From contig JAMOSM010000042.1 of NCBI GenBank assembly GCA_027063075.1, positions 1-15,394 of the forward strand: a DNA stretch of 15,394 nucleotides, read 5' to 3'. The notes under the pieces were generated by a model. It saw only the letters and a list, made by a program, of their open reading frames with translations. It was not told the DNA's origin and made no database searches. The translations under genes were made by a program, and so were the position numbers. This document shows positions 1 to 8,137 of the stretch, in pieces; positions within the stretch are counted from its first letter, which is position 1; every line of letters begins with the position of its first letter. The DNA comes from Nautiliaceae bacterium (GTDB lineage Bacteria; Campylobacterota; Campylobacteria; Campylobacterales; Nautiliaceae).

Positions 1-993
1 TAACCTTTCAACCTCTTCATCTTCTTTTTTCACATCTTTTGAAAATTCATCAATCTCTTTATCAAGAGAAGTTGCTATTTTTAAAAGTTTCTCTTTTATA
101 GACTCAAAATCTTCAGATTCTTCAAAACGCCAGTTTTCAAGCTCATTTTTTATATCTTTGATTTCCTTAGCACTTCCATCTGTTTTTTGAAGAATTCTTA
201 AAATCTTAATAGATAATCTCTCAGCAATTTTATCAAGGTCTTTTAATTTTCTTTTAAGTTCGTCTTTGTCGAGTTTGATTCTTTTATCTGTTAAAATTTT
301 TAAATCTTCTGCAAAAGCGGGAGTTAGTATAATATCAGGATTTTCTTTTAACTGTCTTTTAAGCGCAGCTACCTCATCACTCATAAAAGGGGCATAACTT
401 GGTGTCAAAGTATAAATAATACCCTCAATCAAATGAGATAAATCAGGACCCTCATCAAGTTTTTTCATTAAAGCCTCAATAACCTCTAAAGCATCTTCAC
501 TTTTTATTCCGGCATACGCAGCCCCACGTCTTACAACAGAAGCATCAAAAGTATCTAAAAACTCTATCCATTCACTCCTTAATCTCTCCCACTCTTCTTT
601 GCTCATATAAGGCTTAATAAAATCAAGATGTTTTAAGGCAATTTTTTTTGATTTAACAATAGGCAAAACAGCTATAACATCTAAAGCCCGTTTAACATAC
701 AAAAAAAGATTATCAATTGTCTCTTTTTCTTTGCTTACATCTTCTCTGTTTAAATAGCTTATTAAAAAAATTAAAAATTCGTCTAAGTTTTTTATATTAT
801 AACTTCTTGCTAAAGCCTGATAACGACTGTCAAGTTTTGAGAGATATTTTGCTATTTTATTACAGTCATCAATAATAATGCCGTTTCTTTTTGCAATTTT
901 GCAAAACACTTCTTCATACTCTTTTGGAGTAAAAATATAGCCCCTGTCTTTAAAATAACTAAGAGCTTTTTTTGCTATGTCTTTAATTGTCAT
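1..993 (-). CDS. Probable diguanylate cyclase (GGDEF protein), N-terminal part only
   Basis: The frame is open from an ATG at 991-993 to the window edge, 331 codons with no stop, so the 3' end is missing. The visible part begins MTIKDIAKKALSYF and is mostly helical and charged. A segment around residues 235-331 is rich in Lys and Glu and probably forms a coiled coil. There is no signal peptide or clear membrane helix, so it is likely cytoplasmic. The start and overall pattern resemble the N-terminal region of Campylobacterota proteins that carry a C-terminal GGDEF domain and make cyclic di-GMP. No GGDEF domain is visible here, so this is recognition by resemblance. The gene overlaps the 3' end of lptE by 11 bases and is probably translationally coupled to it. 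The reading frame is secure; the function is moderate. Confidence 0.55.
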   Translation of the reverse strand, partial: MTIKDIAKKALSYFKDRGYIFTPKEYEEVFCKIAKRNGIIIDDCNKIAKYLSKLDSRYQALARSYNIKNLDEFLIFLISYLNREDVSKEKETIDNLFLYVKRALDVIAVLPIVKSKKIALKHLDFIKPYMSKEEWERLRSEWIEFLDTFDASVVRRGAAYAGIKSEDALEVIEALMKKLDEGPDLSHLIEGIIYTLTPSYAPFMSDEVAALKRQLKENPDIILTPAFAEDLKILTDKRIKLDKDELKRKLKDLDKIAERLSIKILRILQKTDGSAKEIKDIKNELENWRFEESEDFESIKEKLLKIATSLDKEIDEFSKDVKKEDEEVERL

Positions 994-1480
994 TATTTGC
1001 CCCATCTTTTGTTATTTTTGCAAAAAGTTTATCAAGTGCGTTTATACTTGCCCTTTTATAAGCTTCAAGAGTAATCTGGTCTGTAAGAATAGAACTTGAA
1101 CCGATTTTAAAATCATATGTACCGCTTACAACATAATTTCTTTTAATAGAGTTTTTATCAATTACTTCCGCTTTTAAAACCACACTGCTTCTGTATAATA
1201 CAGGAAGTCCGTTTTCATCATAATCAAGAGGATAAATAGAAGAAGAATTTGGGTTTATTACAATAGTTGTATCACAGTTTTGAGTGCATACGTTTTTGTT
1301 AAGAATTGTATAAATTGCATCGTTTAAAGCATCTTTTAAAAAAATAGTCTCTCTTGGCTTTGCAGGGTCTATTTCCACAACCGCTTTTATATTATCCCCT
1401 AAAATTTTATTTTGATAATAAACACTTGGTTTATATCCACACCCTAAAAACAAAAAAAGAAAAAAAAGAATTTTTTTCAG
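983..1480 (-). CDS. lptE: LPS assembly lipoprotein LptE-like, probable CTG start
   Basis: This is a small outer-membrane lipoprotein of about 165 residues. LptE plugs the LptD barrel and helps deliver lipopolysaccharide to the outer leaflet. Reading from a CTG at 1478-1480 gives a classic short lipoprotein signal, MKKILFFLFLFLGCGYKPS, with the acylated Cys at residue 14. No ATG or GTG lies between the in-frame stop upstream and the lipobox. The only other usual start, TTG at 1451-1453, would leave just four residues before the Cys. AAGGA at 1487-1491 sits six bases before the CTG. The gene starts three bases after the leuS stop, and leuS-lptE is the order I recall in Campylobacterota. The LptE name rests on size, lipobox and position, because the sequence is poorly conserved. 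Confidence 0.68.
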   Translation of the reverse strand: MKKILFFLFLFLGCGYKPSVYYQNKILGDNIKAVVEIDPAKPRETIFLKDALNDAIYTILNKNVCTQNCDTTIVINPNSSSIYPLDYDENGLPVLYRSSVVLKAEVIDKNSIKRNYVVSGTYDFKIGSSSILTDQITLEAYKRASINALDKLFAKITKDGANNDN

Positions 1481-1483
1481 ATT

Positions 1484-3943
1484 TTATCCTTTTACTACAA
1501 AATTTATAATTCTTTTTGGAACAAAAACTTCTTTAACAACCTCTTTTCCTTCAATATACTTTTTAACCGCCTCTTTTGCTTTTTTAAGAGCTTCATCTTT
1601 GCTTATATCAGCAGGTAGAGAAATCTCAGCCCTTTTTTTACCATTAACTTGGATTGGATAGTTAATTTCATCTTTTTTAAGAGCTTCTTCATCTATTTTA
1701 ATTTCACCAAAATTATTCCTTCTAAAAAGCTCTTCACTTATTTCACTGGTAATATGAGGAATAACAGGTTCAAGTACATTCATCAAAATCCAATATCCTT
1801 CTGTATAAACATCTTTATTGTCGATTTTATTAAGGGCGTTTAGAGCCTCCATACTTGCCGCAATTAAAGTGTTAAAAGCAAAAGTTTTTTCGTATGTATC
1901 TTTACTTCTTTTTAAAACTTCATATACTTTTCTTCTTGCCTCTTTTTCCTCTTTGCTAAGTTTAGAAGTGTCAATTTGTGGAATTTTATCCGTTTTATAA
2001 CATTTAGCAGCGTTTTGATAGAGTCTGTTTAAAAATCTGTAAGCCCCCTCAACTCCACTCTCTTTCCATTCAAGCTCAACTTCAGGCGGTGCGGCAAACA
2101 GAATAAAAAGTCTTGCAGTGTCTGCTCCATATTTTTGAACAATATCCTGAGGATTTACCACATTTCCTTTGCTTTTACTCATTTTAGCACCGTCTTTTAA
2201 AACCATTCCTTGAGTTAAAAGCTTTTTAAAAGGTTCATCAACACTCGCATACCCAAGGTCTCTTAGGGCTTTTGTAAAAAATCTTGCATAAAGAAGATGT
2301 AAAATAGCGTGTTCTATCCCGCCGATATATTCATCAACCTCCATCCAATATTTCTCATCCTCTTTTCTAAATGGAACATCTTTATACTTATGAAAATCCG
2401 TAATATACCTAAACTGATACCAGCTGCTTTGAATAAATGTATCCATCGTATCAGTTTCTCTAACAGCATCACCCCCACATTTTGGACATTTTGTATATTT
2501 CCAGGTAGGATGCTCTTCAAGCGGGTTTCCACTTCCTGTAATTTCTACATCATCAGGCAGGGTTATTGGCAAGTTTTCAAGTTTTTCAGGCACTATTCCA
2601 CAATTCTTACATTTAACAAAAGGAATCGGTGCTCCCCAATATCTCTGACGGCTTATCCCCCAGTCTCTAAGACGATAATTTATCTCTTTTCTTCCAATAC
2701 CAAGCTCTTCAAATTTTTTAATAATAGCCTCTTTTGCCTCAGTGTTTTTCATTCCACTAAATTCAGCGCTGTTAATTAAAATACCTTCTCCCGTATAAGC
2801 TTTTGTTTTATCAAGCTCTTCATTTTCAGGTTTAATTACCCATTTAATAGGAAGGTTATATTTTTTTGCAAATTCAAAATCCCTCTCATCATGAGCAGGT
2901 ACGGCCATAACGGCACCTGTTCCATAATCCATCAGTACAAAATTTGCAAGCCATACAGGAACTTTTTCTTTAGTTAAAGGATGAATAACATCAATTCCAA
3001 GATATACCCCCTCTTTTTCCATTGCTTGACGCTCTTTTGGAAGAATTGAGCGGATATGACGTACCTTTTTTTCTGTTTCTTCATCAAAAAGCCCGTTTTC
3101 AAGCATATAATCCACAATAGGATGTTCTGGTGCAAGGGCTGAGTAGGTTACTCCATAAATTGTATCAGGACGTGTTGTAAATACTTCATATCCGTCAAAA
3201 GCATTATTTAGTTTCTCTTTACTTTCATCTGATAGATTAAATTTAAATTTAAGTCCGTTTGATTTTCCAATCCAGTTTTTTTGCATTGTCAAAACTTTAT
3301 CAGGCCAGTTACCTTTTAACTTATTTTCAATATCCTCTAAAAGCTCATCCGCATACTTTGTAATTTTAATATACCACCCTGGAAGCTCTTTAATTTCAAT
3401 TTCATTATCGCATCTCCAACATTTCCCATCTTCAACCTGCTCATTTGCCAAAACCGTATGACAATGCTCACACCAGTTTACTTTTTGAGTGCGTCTCTCA
3501 AGCAGCCCATTTTCATACATCTTAATCAAAAACTCCTGGTCCCAACGGGTATAATCAGGGTCTGATGTAGCAAATTCACGGGTTTTTGAAAAAGAAAGAC
3601 CAAGTCTAAAAAGTTCATCTCTCATCTCTGCAATATTTTTATAAGTCCATTCCTTTGGATGAACTCCGTGCTTTATTGCAGCATTTTCAGCCGGCATTCC
3701 AAAACTGTCCCACCCAATTGGATGAAGGACATTGTATCCAGCTTTTCTGTAATACCTTGCAATAGCATCACTTATTGTATAATTTCTAACGTGCCCCATA
3801 TGAATTTTTCCGCTTGGATATGGAAACATTGAAAGGATATATTTTTTTGGTAAGCTCTTATCCTCTTTTGGTTCATACGCTTTTTCTTTATCCCAAATTT
3901 CTTGCCATTTAATCTCAATCTCTTGTGGTTTATATTCTCTCAT
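1484..3943 (-). CDS. leuS: Leucine-tRNA ligase
   Basis: This class Ia synthetase charges tRNA-Leu in the cytoplasm. At 819 residues it is the normal length for bacterial LeuRS. Visible features in order are the HIGH-type signature HMGH at residues 48-51, a zinc-ribbon with C158, C161, C175 and C178, the CP1 editing domain with TTRPDTIYG from 256 and [15 protein letters not shown] further on, a second CxxC pair set in the insertion before the catalytic core resumes, and KMSKS at 587-591. The C-terminal part is the anticodon-binding and tail region. The ATG at 3941-3943 follows GGAG and overlaps the upstream OmpA-family stop by one base (TAATG). lptE follows after three bases. Nothing is missing or broken. 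Confidence 0.98.
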   Translation of the reverse strand: MREYKPQEIEIKWQEIWDKEKAYEPKEDKSLPKKYILSMFPYPSGKIHMGHVRNYTISDAIARYYRKAGYNVLHPIGWDSFGMPAENAAIKHGVHPKEWTYKNIAEMRDELFRLGLSFSKTREFATSDPDYTRWDQEFLIKMYENGLLERRTQKVNWCEHCHTVLANEQVEDGKCWRCDNEIEIKELPGWYIKITKYADELLEDIENKLKGNWPDKVLTMQKNWIGKSNGLKFKFNLSDESKEKLNNAFDGYEVFTTRPDTIYGVTYSALAPEHPIVDYMLENGLFDEETEKKVRHIRSILPKERQAMEKEGVYLGIDVIHPLTKEKVPVWLANFVLMDYGTGAVMAVPAHDERDFEFAKKYNLPIKWVIKPENEELDKTKAYTGEGILINSAEFSGMKNTEAKEAIIKKFEELGIGRKEINYRLRDWGISRQRYWGAPIPFVKCKNCGIVPEKLENLPITLPDDVEITGSGNPLEEHPTWKYTKCPKCGGDAVRETDTMDTFIQSSWYQFRYITDFHKYKDVPFRKEDEKYWMEVDEYIGGIEHAILHLLYARFFTKALRDLGYASVDEPFKKLLTQGMVLKDGAKMSKSKGNVVNPQDIVQKYGADTARLFILFAAPPEVELEWKESGVEGAYRFLNRLYQNAAKCYKTDKIPQIDTSKLSKEEKEARRKVYEVLKRSKDTYEKTFAFNTLIAASMEALNALNKIDNKDVYTEGYWILMNVLEPVIPHITSEISEELFRRNNFGEIKIDEEALKKDEINYPIQVNGKKRAEISLPADISKDEALKKAKEAVKKYIEGKEVVKEVFVPKRIINFVVKG
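1487..1491 (-). promoter_or_regulatory. Ribosome binding site that fixes the lptE start
   Basis: The minus strand reads AAGGA followed by six bases (TAAAAT) and then CTG. The site overlaps the final leuS codons. The spacing fits initiation at CTG 1480 and not at TTG 1453, which lies more than 30 bases downstream. Confidence 0.6.
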
Positions 3944-4848
3944 TATTTCTCCTTCAACTCTCTTTTTGGTAAATTTATTATTATAACTCTTTTTTGTAAA
4001 TTAATATTCAAATTATCTCTTAGAGGTTTTGAAAGTTTAACAAACTTCTTTTTAATTTCAGCTTCTGAGATATTTTTACTCCAGCCCTTAAGTGTTTTTT
4101 CTATTTTTCCGGCTCTTAGTTTATTATGGTTGTTTAAAAAAGAGGTATTGATATCTCTATGTTTTAAATACTGATACATAACCGTAATATTATCATCTAC
4201 AAAAAGTTCAACCCTTCTGTTTTTAGCCCTTCCTTTAGCAGTTGCATTTGTAGCAATTGGCTGCTCTTCACCGTATCCTATATAATCAAGGTTTGATTTA
4301 TCAAACCCATTTTTTATAAAAAATTTATAAACTTCCCTTGCCCTCAGCTCAGAGAGTGCCTGATTATATCTATCAGAACCTACTGAATCGGTATGACCAA
4401 CTATTAAAACACTTTTATTTGCATCTTTTAACACTTTTATTATTTTAATTAAATTTTTTTCATACTTTTTTTTTATCTTATATTTATCAGTATCAAAATG
4501 TACCACAGATACTAAATTTACTAAAAGCATTAATTTATTTTTATATTTTACCTCTTTTACACTTGCATTATAGTGTGTAAGATTTTTATCTAAAATTTTT
4601 AAAATATCATCTGGTTTTGATTTATTAATTTCTGAAACATTAGTTTCATTTACAGTTGTTTTATTATCTTCATAACTATACTTCTTATAACTACCCATTT
4701 GAATCTCATATTCAGTATCATCCTGATAATAAGGCTTTGGATTATTAATTTTATAAGTAACAACTTCTTTTTTTTTAACAAGTTTTTTTTCTACTTTTGC
4801 ACTGCATCCTAAAAAAAAGATTAATAAAAAATAGAAAAAAAAACGCAT
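3943..4848 (-). CDS. OmpA/Pal-family peptidoglycan-binding lipoprotein with extra C-terminal tail
   Basis: This is a predicted 301-residue lipoprotein. The signal [15 protein letters not shown] places the acylated Cys at residue 15. A charged, low-complexity linker (16-100) follows, then an OmpA C-like domain at about 108-218 with FDTDKY, GHTDSVG (D154), the NQALSELRA block (R169) and NRRVEL. These are the residues that bind diaminopimelate in peptidoglycan in this family. Residues 219-301 form a Lys-rich tail that I do not recognise and that Pal proteins lack. An in-frame ATG at 4872 is possible but would lie inside the upstream gene and spoil the signal peptide; the ATG at 4848 has AAGGA five bases upstream and starts one base after the previous stop. 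It is last in the unnamed four-gene cassette and directly upstream of leuS. The domain call is firm; the role is unknown. Confidence 0.87.
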   Translation of the reverse strand: MRFFFYFLLIFFLGCSAKVEKKLVKKKEVVTYKINNPKPYYQDDTEYEIQMGSYKKYSYEDNKTTVNETNVSEINKSKPDDILKILDKNLTHYNASVKEVKYKNKLMLLVNLVSVVHFDTDKYKIKKKYEKNLIKIIKVLKDANKSVLIVGHTDSVGSDRYNQALSELRAREVYKFFIKNGFDKSNLDYIGYGEEQPIATNATAKGRAKNRRVELFVDDNITVMYQYLKHRDINTSFLNNHNKLRAGKIEKTLKGWSKNISEAEIKKKFVKLSKPLRDNLNINLQKRVIIINLPKRELKEK

Positions 4849-4849
4849 T

Positions 4850-5857
4850 TTATTCCTTAATCTCATACTCAAAATATTTATCCGGATTATTTTTTAAAAC
4901 ATATCCGTAATTATAATATTTTCCTATTAATTTACCTTTAATCCTTTTAATTACTATTTTATCCCCTTTTTTAGCCATATTTCCATAATATTTATAATCA
5001 TCTATAACCTCGGCTTTTAAACTTATAAGTTTATTTCCTAAAAACCTAGCTTTTCCTTTAATAGGGGCTAAAAGTATTCCATAAACCTCAAACCAGCTGT
5101 TAAAAAGTTTTCCTTTATTATCAACAATCAATAAAAAACGCGCTTTATAAGATTTATTGATTAACAAATTTACGCTTATATCATAAAATTTGTAATTTGA
5201 AGGTACTTTTTCTATAAAAGAGTAATTAACACCACTCAAATACCCTTTGCTTTTCATAAAGAAGTTTTTTAGCTCGTTTTTTTCCGATACACTTGGAACT
5301 TTTTGCATATAAACACTTCCGTAAGAATAGTTAAAATTAGCTTTTCCTTTTAAATTATTAAAAGTAAAAATAAAAATTCTTGACTGTTTTTCAAAATCAA
5401 TTTCTTTTAATGCATCAGCAAAGTTTTTTTTTGTTTTAGAAAAAGGTATCTTTTTTATGCTAAACTTTAATTTAGTATAAAAAAAAGATTTTTTATCATC
5501 TTCAGCCTCTCCTACTAAATCGCTCATTGCCCTTTTCCAAACTGGCATAGAACGTGAAATATAACTTGCTTCAGAAGAAGTAAAACCGGGCACACAAAAT
5601 TCAAACACTTTTTTTAATGTATTATCAGAATTGTTAAAATAAAAAACATAAATCCTTTCATGCGAAGCAAACTCTATTTTAGAAATTTTACTAAGAATAT
5701 AATTTTTATTTAATCTGTAATTGTCTATTATAATATAACTGCTTAGGGCTTTTTTATAGCTGTAACAGTACTTTTTGCTAATAGGGGCATTTTCTTTAAA
5801 GCCTTCAATATTAAAAGCAAAAAGAATAAAAGGAATAAAGACAAAAATTAATCTCAT
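4850..5857 (-). CDS. Secreted protein of unknown function, degenerate partner of the upstream VWA-like paralogue
   Basis: This 335-residue protein begins with a Sec-type signal (MRLIFVFIPFILFAF) and is probably periplasmic. It is a diverged paralogue of the preceding gene. Both have a Cys, then 14 residues later an Asp at the end of a hydrophobic strand (C31, D45), then a HER motif (66-68), then CVP exactly 22 residues on (C88), and a shared C-terminal part with the pattern LLIVDNKGK..NSWFE...APIKGKA at about 242-270. In this copy the strand reads IIIDNYR, so the Ser residues of the paralogue's DLSS are gone, and its YSDM strand is replaced by FTFN. A metal site is therefore unlikely. The start overlaps the upstream stop by four bases (ATGA) and has AAGGA six bases upstream. 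I do not recognise the family; the paralogy is what I can support. Confidence 0.8.
   Translation of the reverse strand: MRLIFVFIPFILFAFNIEGFKENAPISKKYCYSYKKALSSYIIIDNYRLNKNYILSKISKIEFASHERIYVFYFNNSDNTLKKVFEFCVPGFTSSEASYISRSMPVWKRAMSDLVGEAEDDKKSFFYTKLKFSIKKIPFSKTKKNFADALKEIDFEKQSRIFIFTFNNLKGKANFNYSYGSVYMQKVPSVSEKNELKNFFMKSKGYLSGVNYSFIEKVPSNYKFYDISVNLLINKSYKARFLLIVDNKGKLFNSWFEVYGILLAPIKGKARFLGNKLISLKAEVIDDYKYYGNMAKKGDKIVIKRIKGKLIGKYYNYGYVLKNNPDKYFEYEIKE
4854..4858 (-). promoter_or_regulatory. Ribosome binding site that fixes the OmpA-family start
   Basis: AAGGA on the minus strand lies five bases before the ATG at 4846-4848, within the last codons of the preceding gene. It supports the shorter start, which gives a clean lipoprotein signal peptide. 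Confidence 0.6.
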
Positions 5858-6948
5858 TCTTCTTCCTTAAACTCAAGCATAACTTTTGGATTTTCTATTA
5901 TATTCCCTTTTGGAGTTTTTACAATAGTTTTAGTGTTGTCTATAACTAATTCCCCTTTTACACTCTTTTTATCAAAAATCAAATTTATCTTCTCTCCATT
6001 TATTAAATAATGGCTTTTACATAAATTATAAACAGTTAATTTTACTTTAGCTATTTTACCTTTTTTAATAAAAACCTTTCCTTTAACAGGCACGCTGTCT
6101 ATTTCGTTTATAATAAACCACCCGTTAATAACATTTCCTTTTCCATCATAAGCTATTAAAAGCTTTATTTTAAATTCAGAACCATCTGAATATTTCATAT
6201 TTCCTTCGTATTTTTTTATATAATACCCTTTAAGCTTATAAAAATTCAAAGTAGTGTTAAAGTTTTTCAAATTTGCCTTATTATCTTCATAATAACAGTG
6301 CCAAAAACGTCTGAGTTTTAAAAAATCAGAACCTTTTAAAACTTTTTTATTTAAAAGCACATAAATGTTTGAATAATTATAATTAACCCTATACTCCTTT
6401 ATTTTATCTAAATCATTTTCTAAAACAGCTTTTAGAGAAATCTCTTTTGAGTTTTGAATCATATCACTATAAATAATCACCCTGTTTAAAGGGTTAGAAA
6501 ATTTATCCTCTTCATTATAAAAAATTTCAACTAAAGGCTTTTCATCGCTTTCAATATGATTTTTTAAAGCTTTTTTAAATACATTTTTTAAACTTGAATA
6601 AAAAAACATCAAATCCTCATTTGCATCTTCTATAGGATTTCCTCCAAAAAGATAAAGACCGCCTTCTTTTTTTATTTTTAAAATCTCGCTTTGAGAAAGT
6701 TTAGGAACACAACTATTAAAAACCTCATTTATTTCAGAAGTTTGAGGATTAATAAAATACACCTTTACTCTTTCATGAGGCAAAAAACTTCCCCTTAAAG
6801 CTTTTATTAGTTTAGAAGGAAAATGATTATTATTAGCAGAACTTAAATCTACATAAATTAAAGTATTTCTTTTATCACTTAAATCATTGCAGTAATTTTT
6901 TGCAGATAAAAATGTTAAAAAAAACAAAAAAGAGAAAAAAAGTTTCAT
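5854..6948 (-). CDS. Secreted von Willebrand A-like protein, function unknown
   Basis: This is a 364-residue exported protein with signal MKLFFSFLFFLTFLSA. After a Cys (C20), a hydrophobic strand ends in YVDLSSAN (D34, S36), which resembles the DxSxS MIDAS loop of VWA domains except that the last Ser is Ala. A second strand, RVIIYSDMIQNS (D162), looks like the closing Asp strand of that fold. HER (58-60) and CVP (C80) are shared with the next gene, as is a beta-rich C-terminal part with KLLIAYDGKGNVINGWF. Two conserved Cys could form a disulfide in the periplasm. Two adjacent ATGs are possible (6951 and 6948). I chose the second because AAGGA lies six bases from it but only three from the first. 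The start overlaps the stop of the upstream membrane-protein gene. The VWA call is by eye only. Confidence 0.78.
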   Translation of the reverse strand: MKLFFSFLFFLTFLSAKNYCNDLSDKRNTLIYVDLSSANNNHFPSKLIKALRGSFLPHERVKVYFINPQTSEINEVFNSCVPKLSQSEILKIKKEGGLYLFGGNPIEDANEDLMFFYSSLKNVFKKALKNHIESDEKPLVEIFYNEEDKFSNPLNRVIIYSDMIQNSKEISLKAVLENDLDKIKEYRVNYNYSNIYVLLNKKVLKGSDFLKLRRFWHCYYEDNKANLKNFNTTLNFYKLKGYYIKKYEGNMKYSDGSEFKIKLLIAYDGKGNVINGWFIINEIDSVPVKGKVFIKKGKIAKVKLTVYNLCKSHYLINGEKINLIFDKKSVKGELVIDNTKTIVKTPKGNIIENPKVMLEFKEEE

Positions 6949-7772
6949 CATTTTTCCTTGTATCTATTTTCAATTCTATAAAGCTCTTTTACAAGTTTAT
7001 CATACTCTTTTCTTATTTTCTTTTTAAATTTTTCCATCTTTTTATAAATTTCCTGATAACCAGGGATAGGGTCTGCGTGAATATAAGAAGCAACAACCCC
7101 TAATAAATAAATCACACCGTTAATAGCCATAAGAGTTAAAACTTTTGTAAAAAGCTTACTCCCTGCTAACATATCTTCTTCTAACTCAGCACCTAACATA
7201 TCATAAAAGTATTGAAGCCTGATATAATAAAGCATATAAAAAATAGCGCCTAAAACAACCAATGATCCTAAAAATATAATAATCTGCATTTTTCTCGATT
7301 GAACATGCACGCTTGTTTCCATATCCGGAGTCTGAATAATAAATTTTAATTGTTTAAAAAATTTTCCGTGATAGTGAGCTATAAAAACTAAAATAAAACC
7401 AATTGCAATAGTCCCAAAAAGAGAAATTGCAGGTTTATGTAAAATATTGTTAATAGTAGAATAGTTAGTAGGAACTTCTAAAACAACCAGAATAAACAAA
7501 AATGCATAATAAAGCAGATTATTAGAATTTTTAGCCATTCTCCCTTCTGCATAATTTTCTTTTAAGAAAAGGTATTCTTTTTTATACTCTAAAAACTTAT
7601 CTATAAAATCCTCTGTTTTGTTTTTAAAAAACTCTATTCTTTTTAAAAACTTTTCTTTAAAAGCATCTTCTTGAATTGCATTAGAAATTTTCGGAGTTTC
7701 TGGCAAATCTTTATCGTTTGAAACAATCTTTGCCCATTCCTGATTAATAATTTGCTGCTGTATTTTTTTCAT
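6948..7772 (-). CDS. Four-helix inner-membrane protein with charged helical ends, unknown function
   Basis: This 274-residue protein has a long charged N-terminal region (1-84) rich in Glu, Lys and aromatic residues, then four hydrophobic segments at about 85-103, 115-133, 162-184 and 210-230, and a charged helical tail (240-274) that looks like a coiled coil. The loop between helices 2 and 3 is basic, so both ends and that loop are probably cytoplasmic. Helix 1 ends in LEVPTNYS, with a Glu and a Pro in or near the membrane. The last helix leads into ASYIHADPIPGYQEIY. I do not recognise the family. It starts three bases after the DUF6394 stop with GGGAG six bases upstream, and its stop overlaps the next start. 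It is the only integral membrane member of the cassette and could anchor it. Confidence 0.8.
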   Translation of the reverse strand: MKKIQQQIINQEWAKIVSNDKDLPETPKISNAIQEDAFKEKFLKRIEFFKNKTEDFIDKFLEYKKEYLFLKENYAEGRMAKNSNNLLYYAFLFILVVLEVPTNYSTINNILHKPAISLFGTIAIGFILVFIAHYHGKFFKQLKFIIQTPDMETSVHVQSRKMQIIIFLGSLVVLGAIFYMLYYIRLQYFYDMLGAELEEDMLAGSKLFTKVLTLMAINGVIYLLGVVASYIHADPIPGYQEIYKKMEKFKKKIRKEYDKLVKELYRIENRYKEK

Positions 7773-7775
7773 TTT

Positions 7776-8117
7776 CTACTCCCATGTATCTTTTGCTTTT
7801 GCTATTTCTATAAAACTTAAAATAATTGTTACAACATTTGCAATTAAAGCCCCTATTGCCATTGCATATGCAGATTGAAGGTCATTTTTAATTTCAAGAT
7901 AAAAAAATGCGGGAATTAAATGCAAATCAGCAACCAAACTTGCAGCAAAAAGCTCGGCTGCAACAATGTTTCTAATTCCAATTTTTAAAATAGTTGAAAT
8001 AAGGTTAAGACTTAGGGCAATAAAAAGGGCAACTTTATTATGGTCATACAAAAACCCCGCAACACTTGTAAGACTCATTAATTGAAAAAAGACATAAACA
8101 ACCTTCCCCCAATCCAT
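7776..8117 (-). CDS. DUF6394-type small membrane protein
   Basis: This 113-residue protein is almost entirely hydrophobic, with four predicted helices at about 6-23, 28-45, 50-72 and 83-105. Polar breaks include YDHNK, IGIRN and EIKNDLQ. I recognise it as the small conserved membrane protein found next to secF in many Campylobacterota, catalogued as DUF6394; its biochemical role is unknown. The Shine-Dalgarno sequence AAGGAGGT just before the ATG is near perfect, stronger than any other in the window, and suggests high translation. It lies 20 bases after secF and three bases before the unnamed cassette. A role connected with Sec is possible from position alone. The family name is from memory. 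Confidence 0.72.
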   Translation of the reverse strand: MDWGKVVYVFFQLMSLTSVAGFLYDHNKVALFIALSLNLISTILKIGIRNIVAAELFAASLVADLHLIPAFFYLEIKNDLQSAYAMAIGALIANVVTIILSFIEIAKAKDTWE

Positions 8118-8137
8118 TTTTACCTCCTTATATTACT

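Noticed and set aside
983..1453. TTG start for lptE
   Set aside because: It would leave four residues before the lipobox Cys, which is too short for an export signal, and has no ribosome binding site at the right distance.
1451..1475. Poly-T runs in the lptE signal region as a phase-variation switch
   Set aside because: The runs are interrupted and only 7-8 bases long in very AT-rich DNA, and no alternative upstream ATG would be brought into frame by slippage.
2309..2779. Plus-strand open frame of 156 codons
   Set aside because: It is fully antisense to the well-conserved catalytic and zinc-binding part of leuS and its product resembles nothing; it is a shadow frame.
3943..7772. Zorya-type defence or MotA/MotB-type motor, suggested by a membrane protein plus an OmpA-domain protein
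   Set aside because: The OmpA protein is a lipoprotein without the N-terminal membrane helix of MotB or ZorB, the membrane protein does not look like MotA, and no helicase or nuclease partner is in the cassette.
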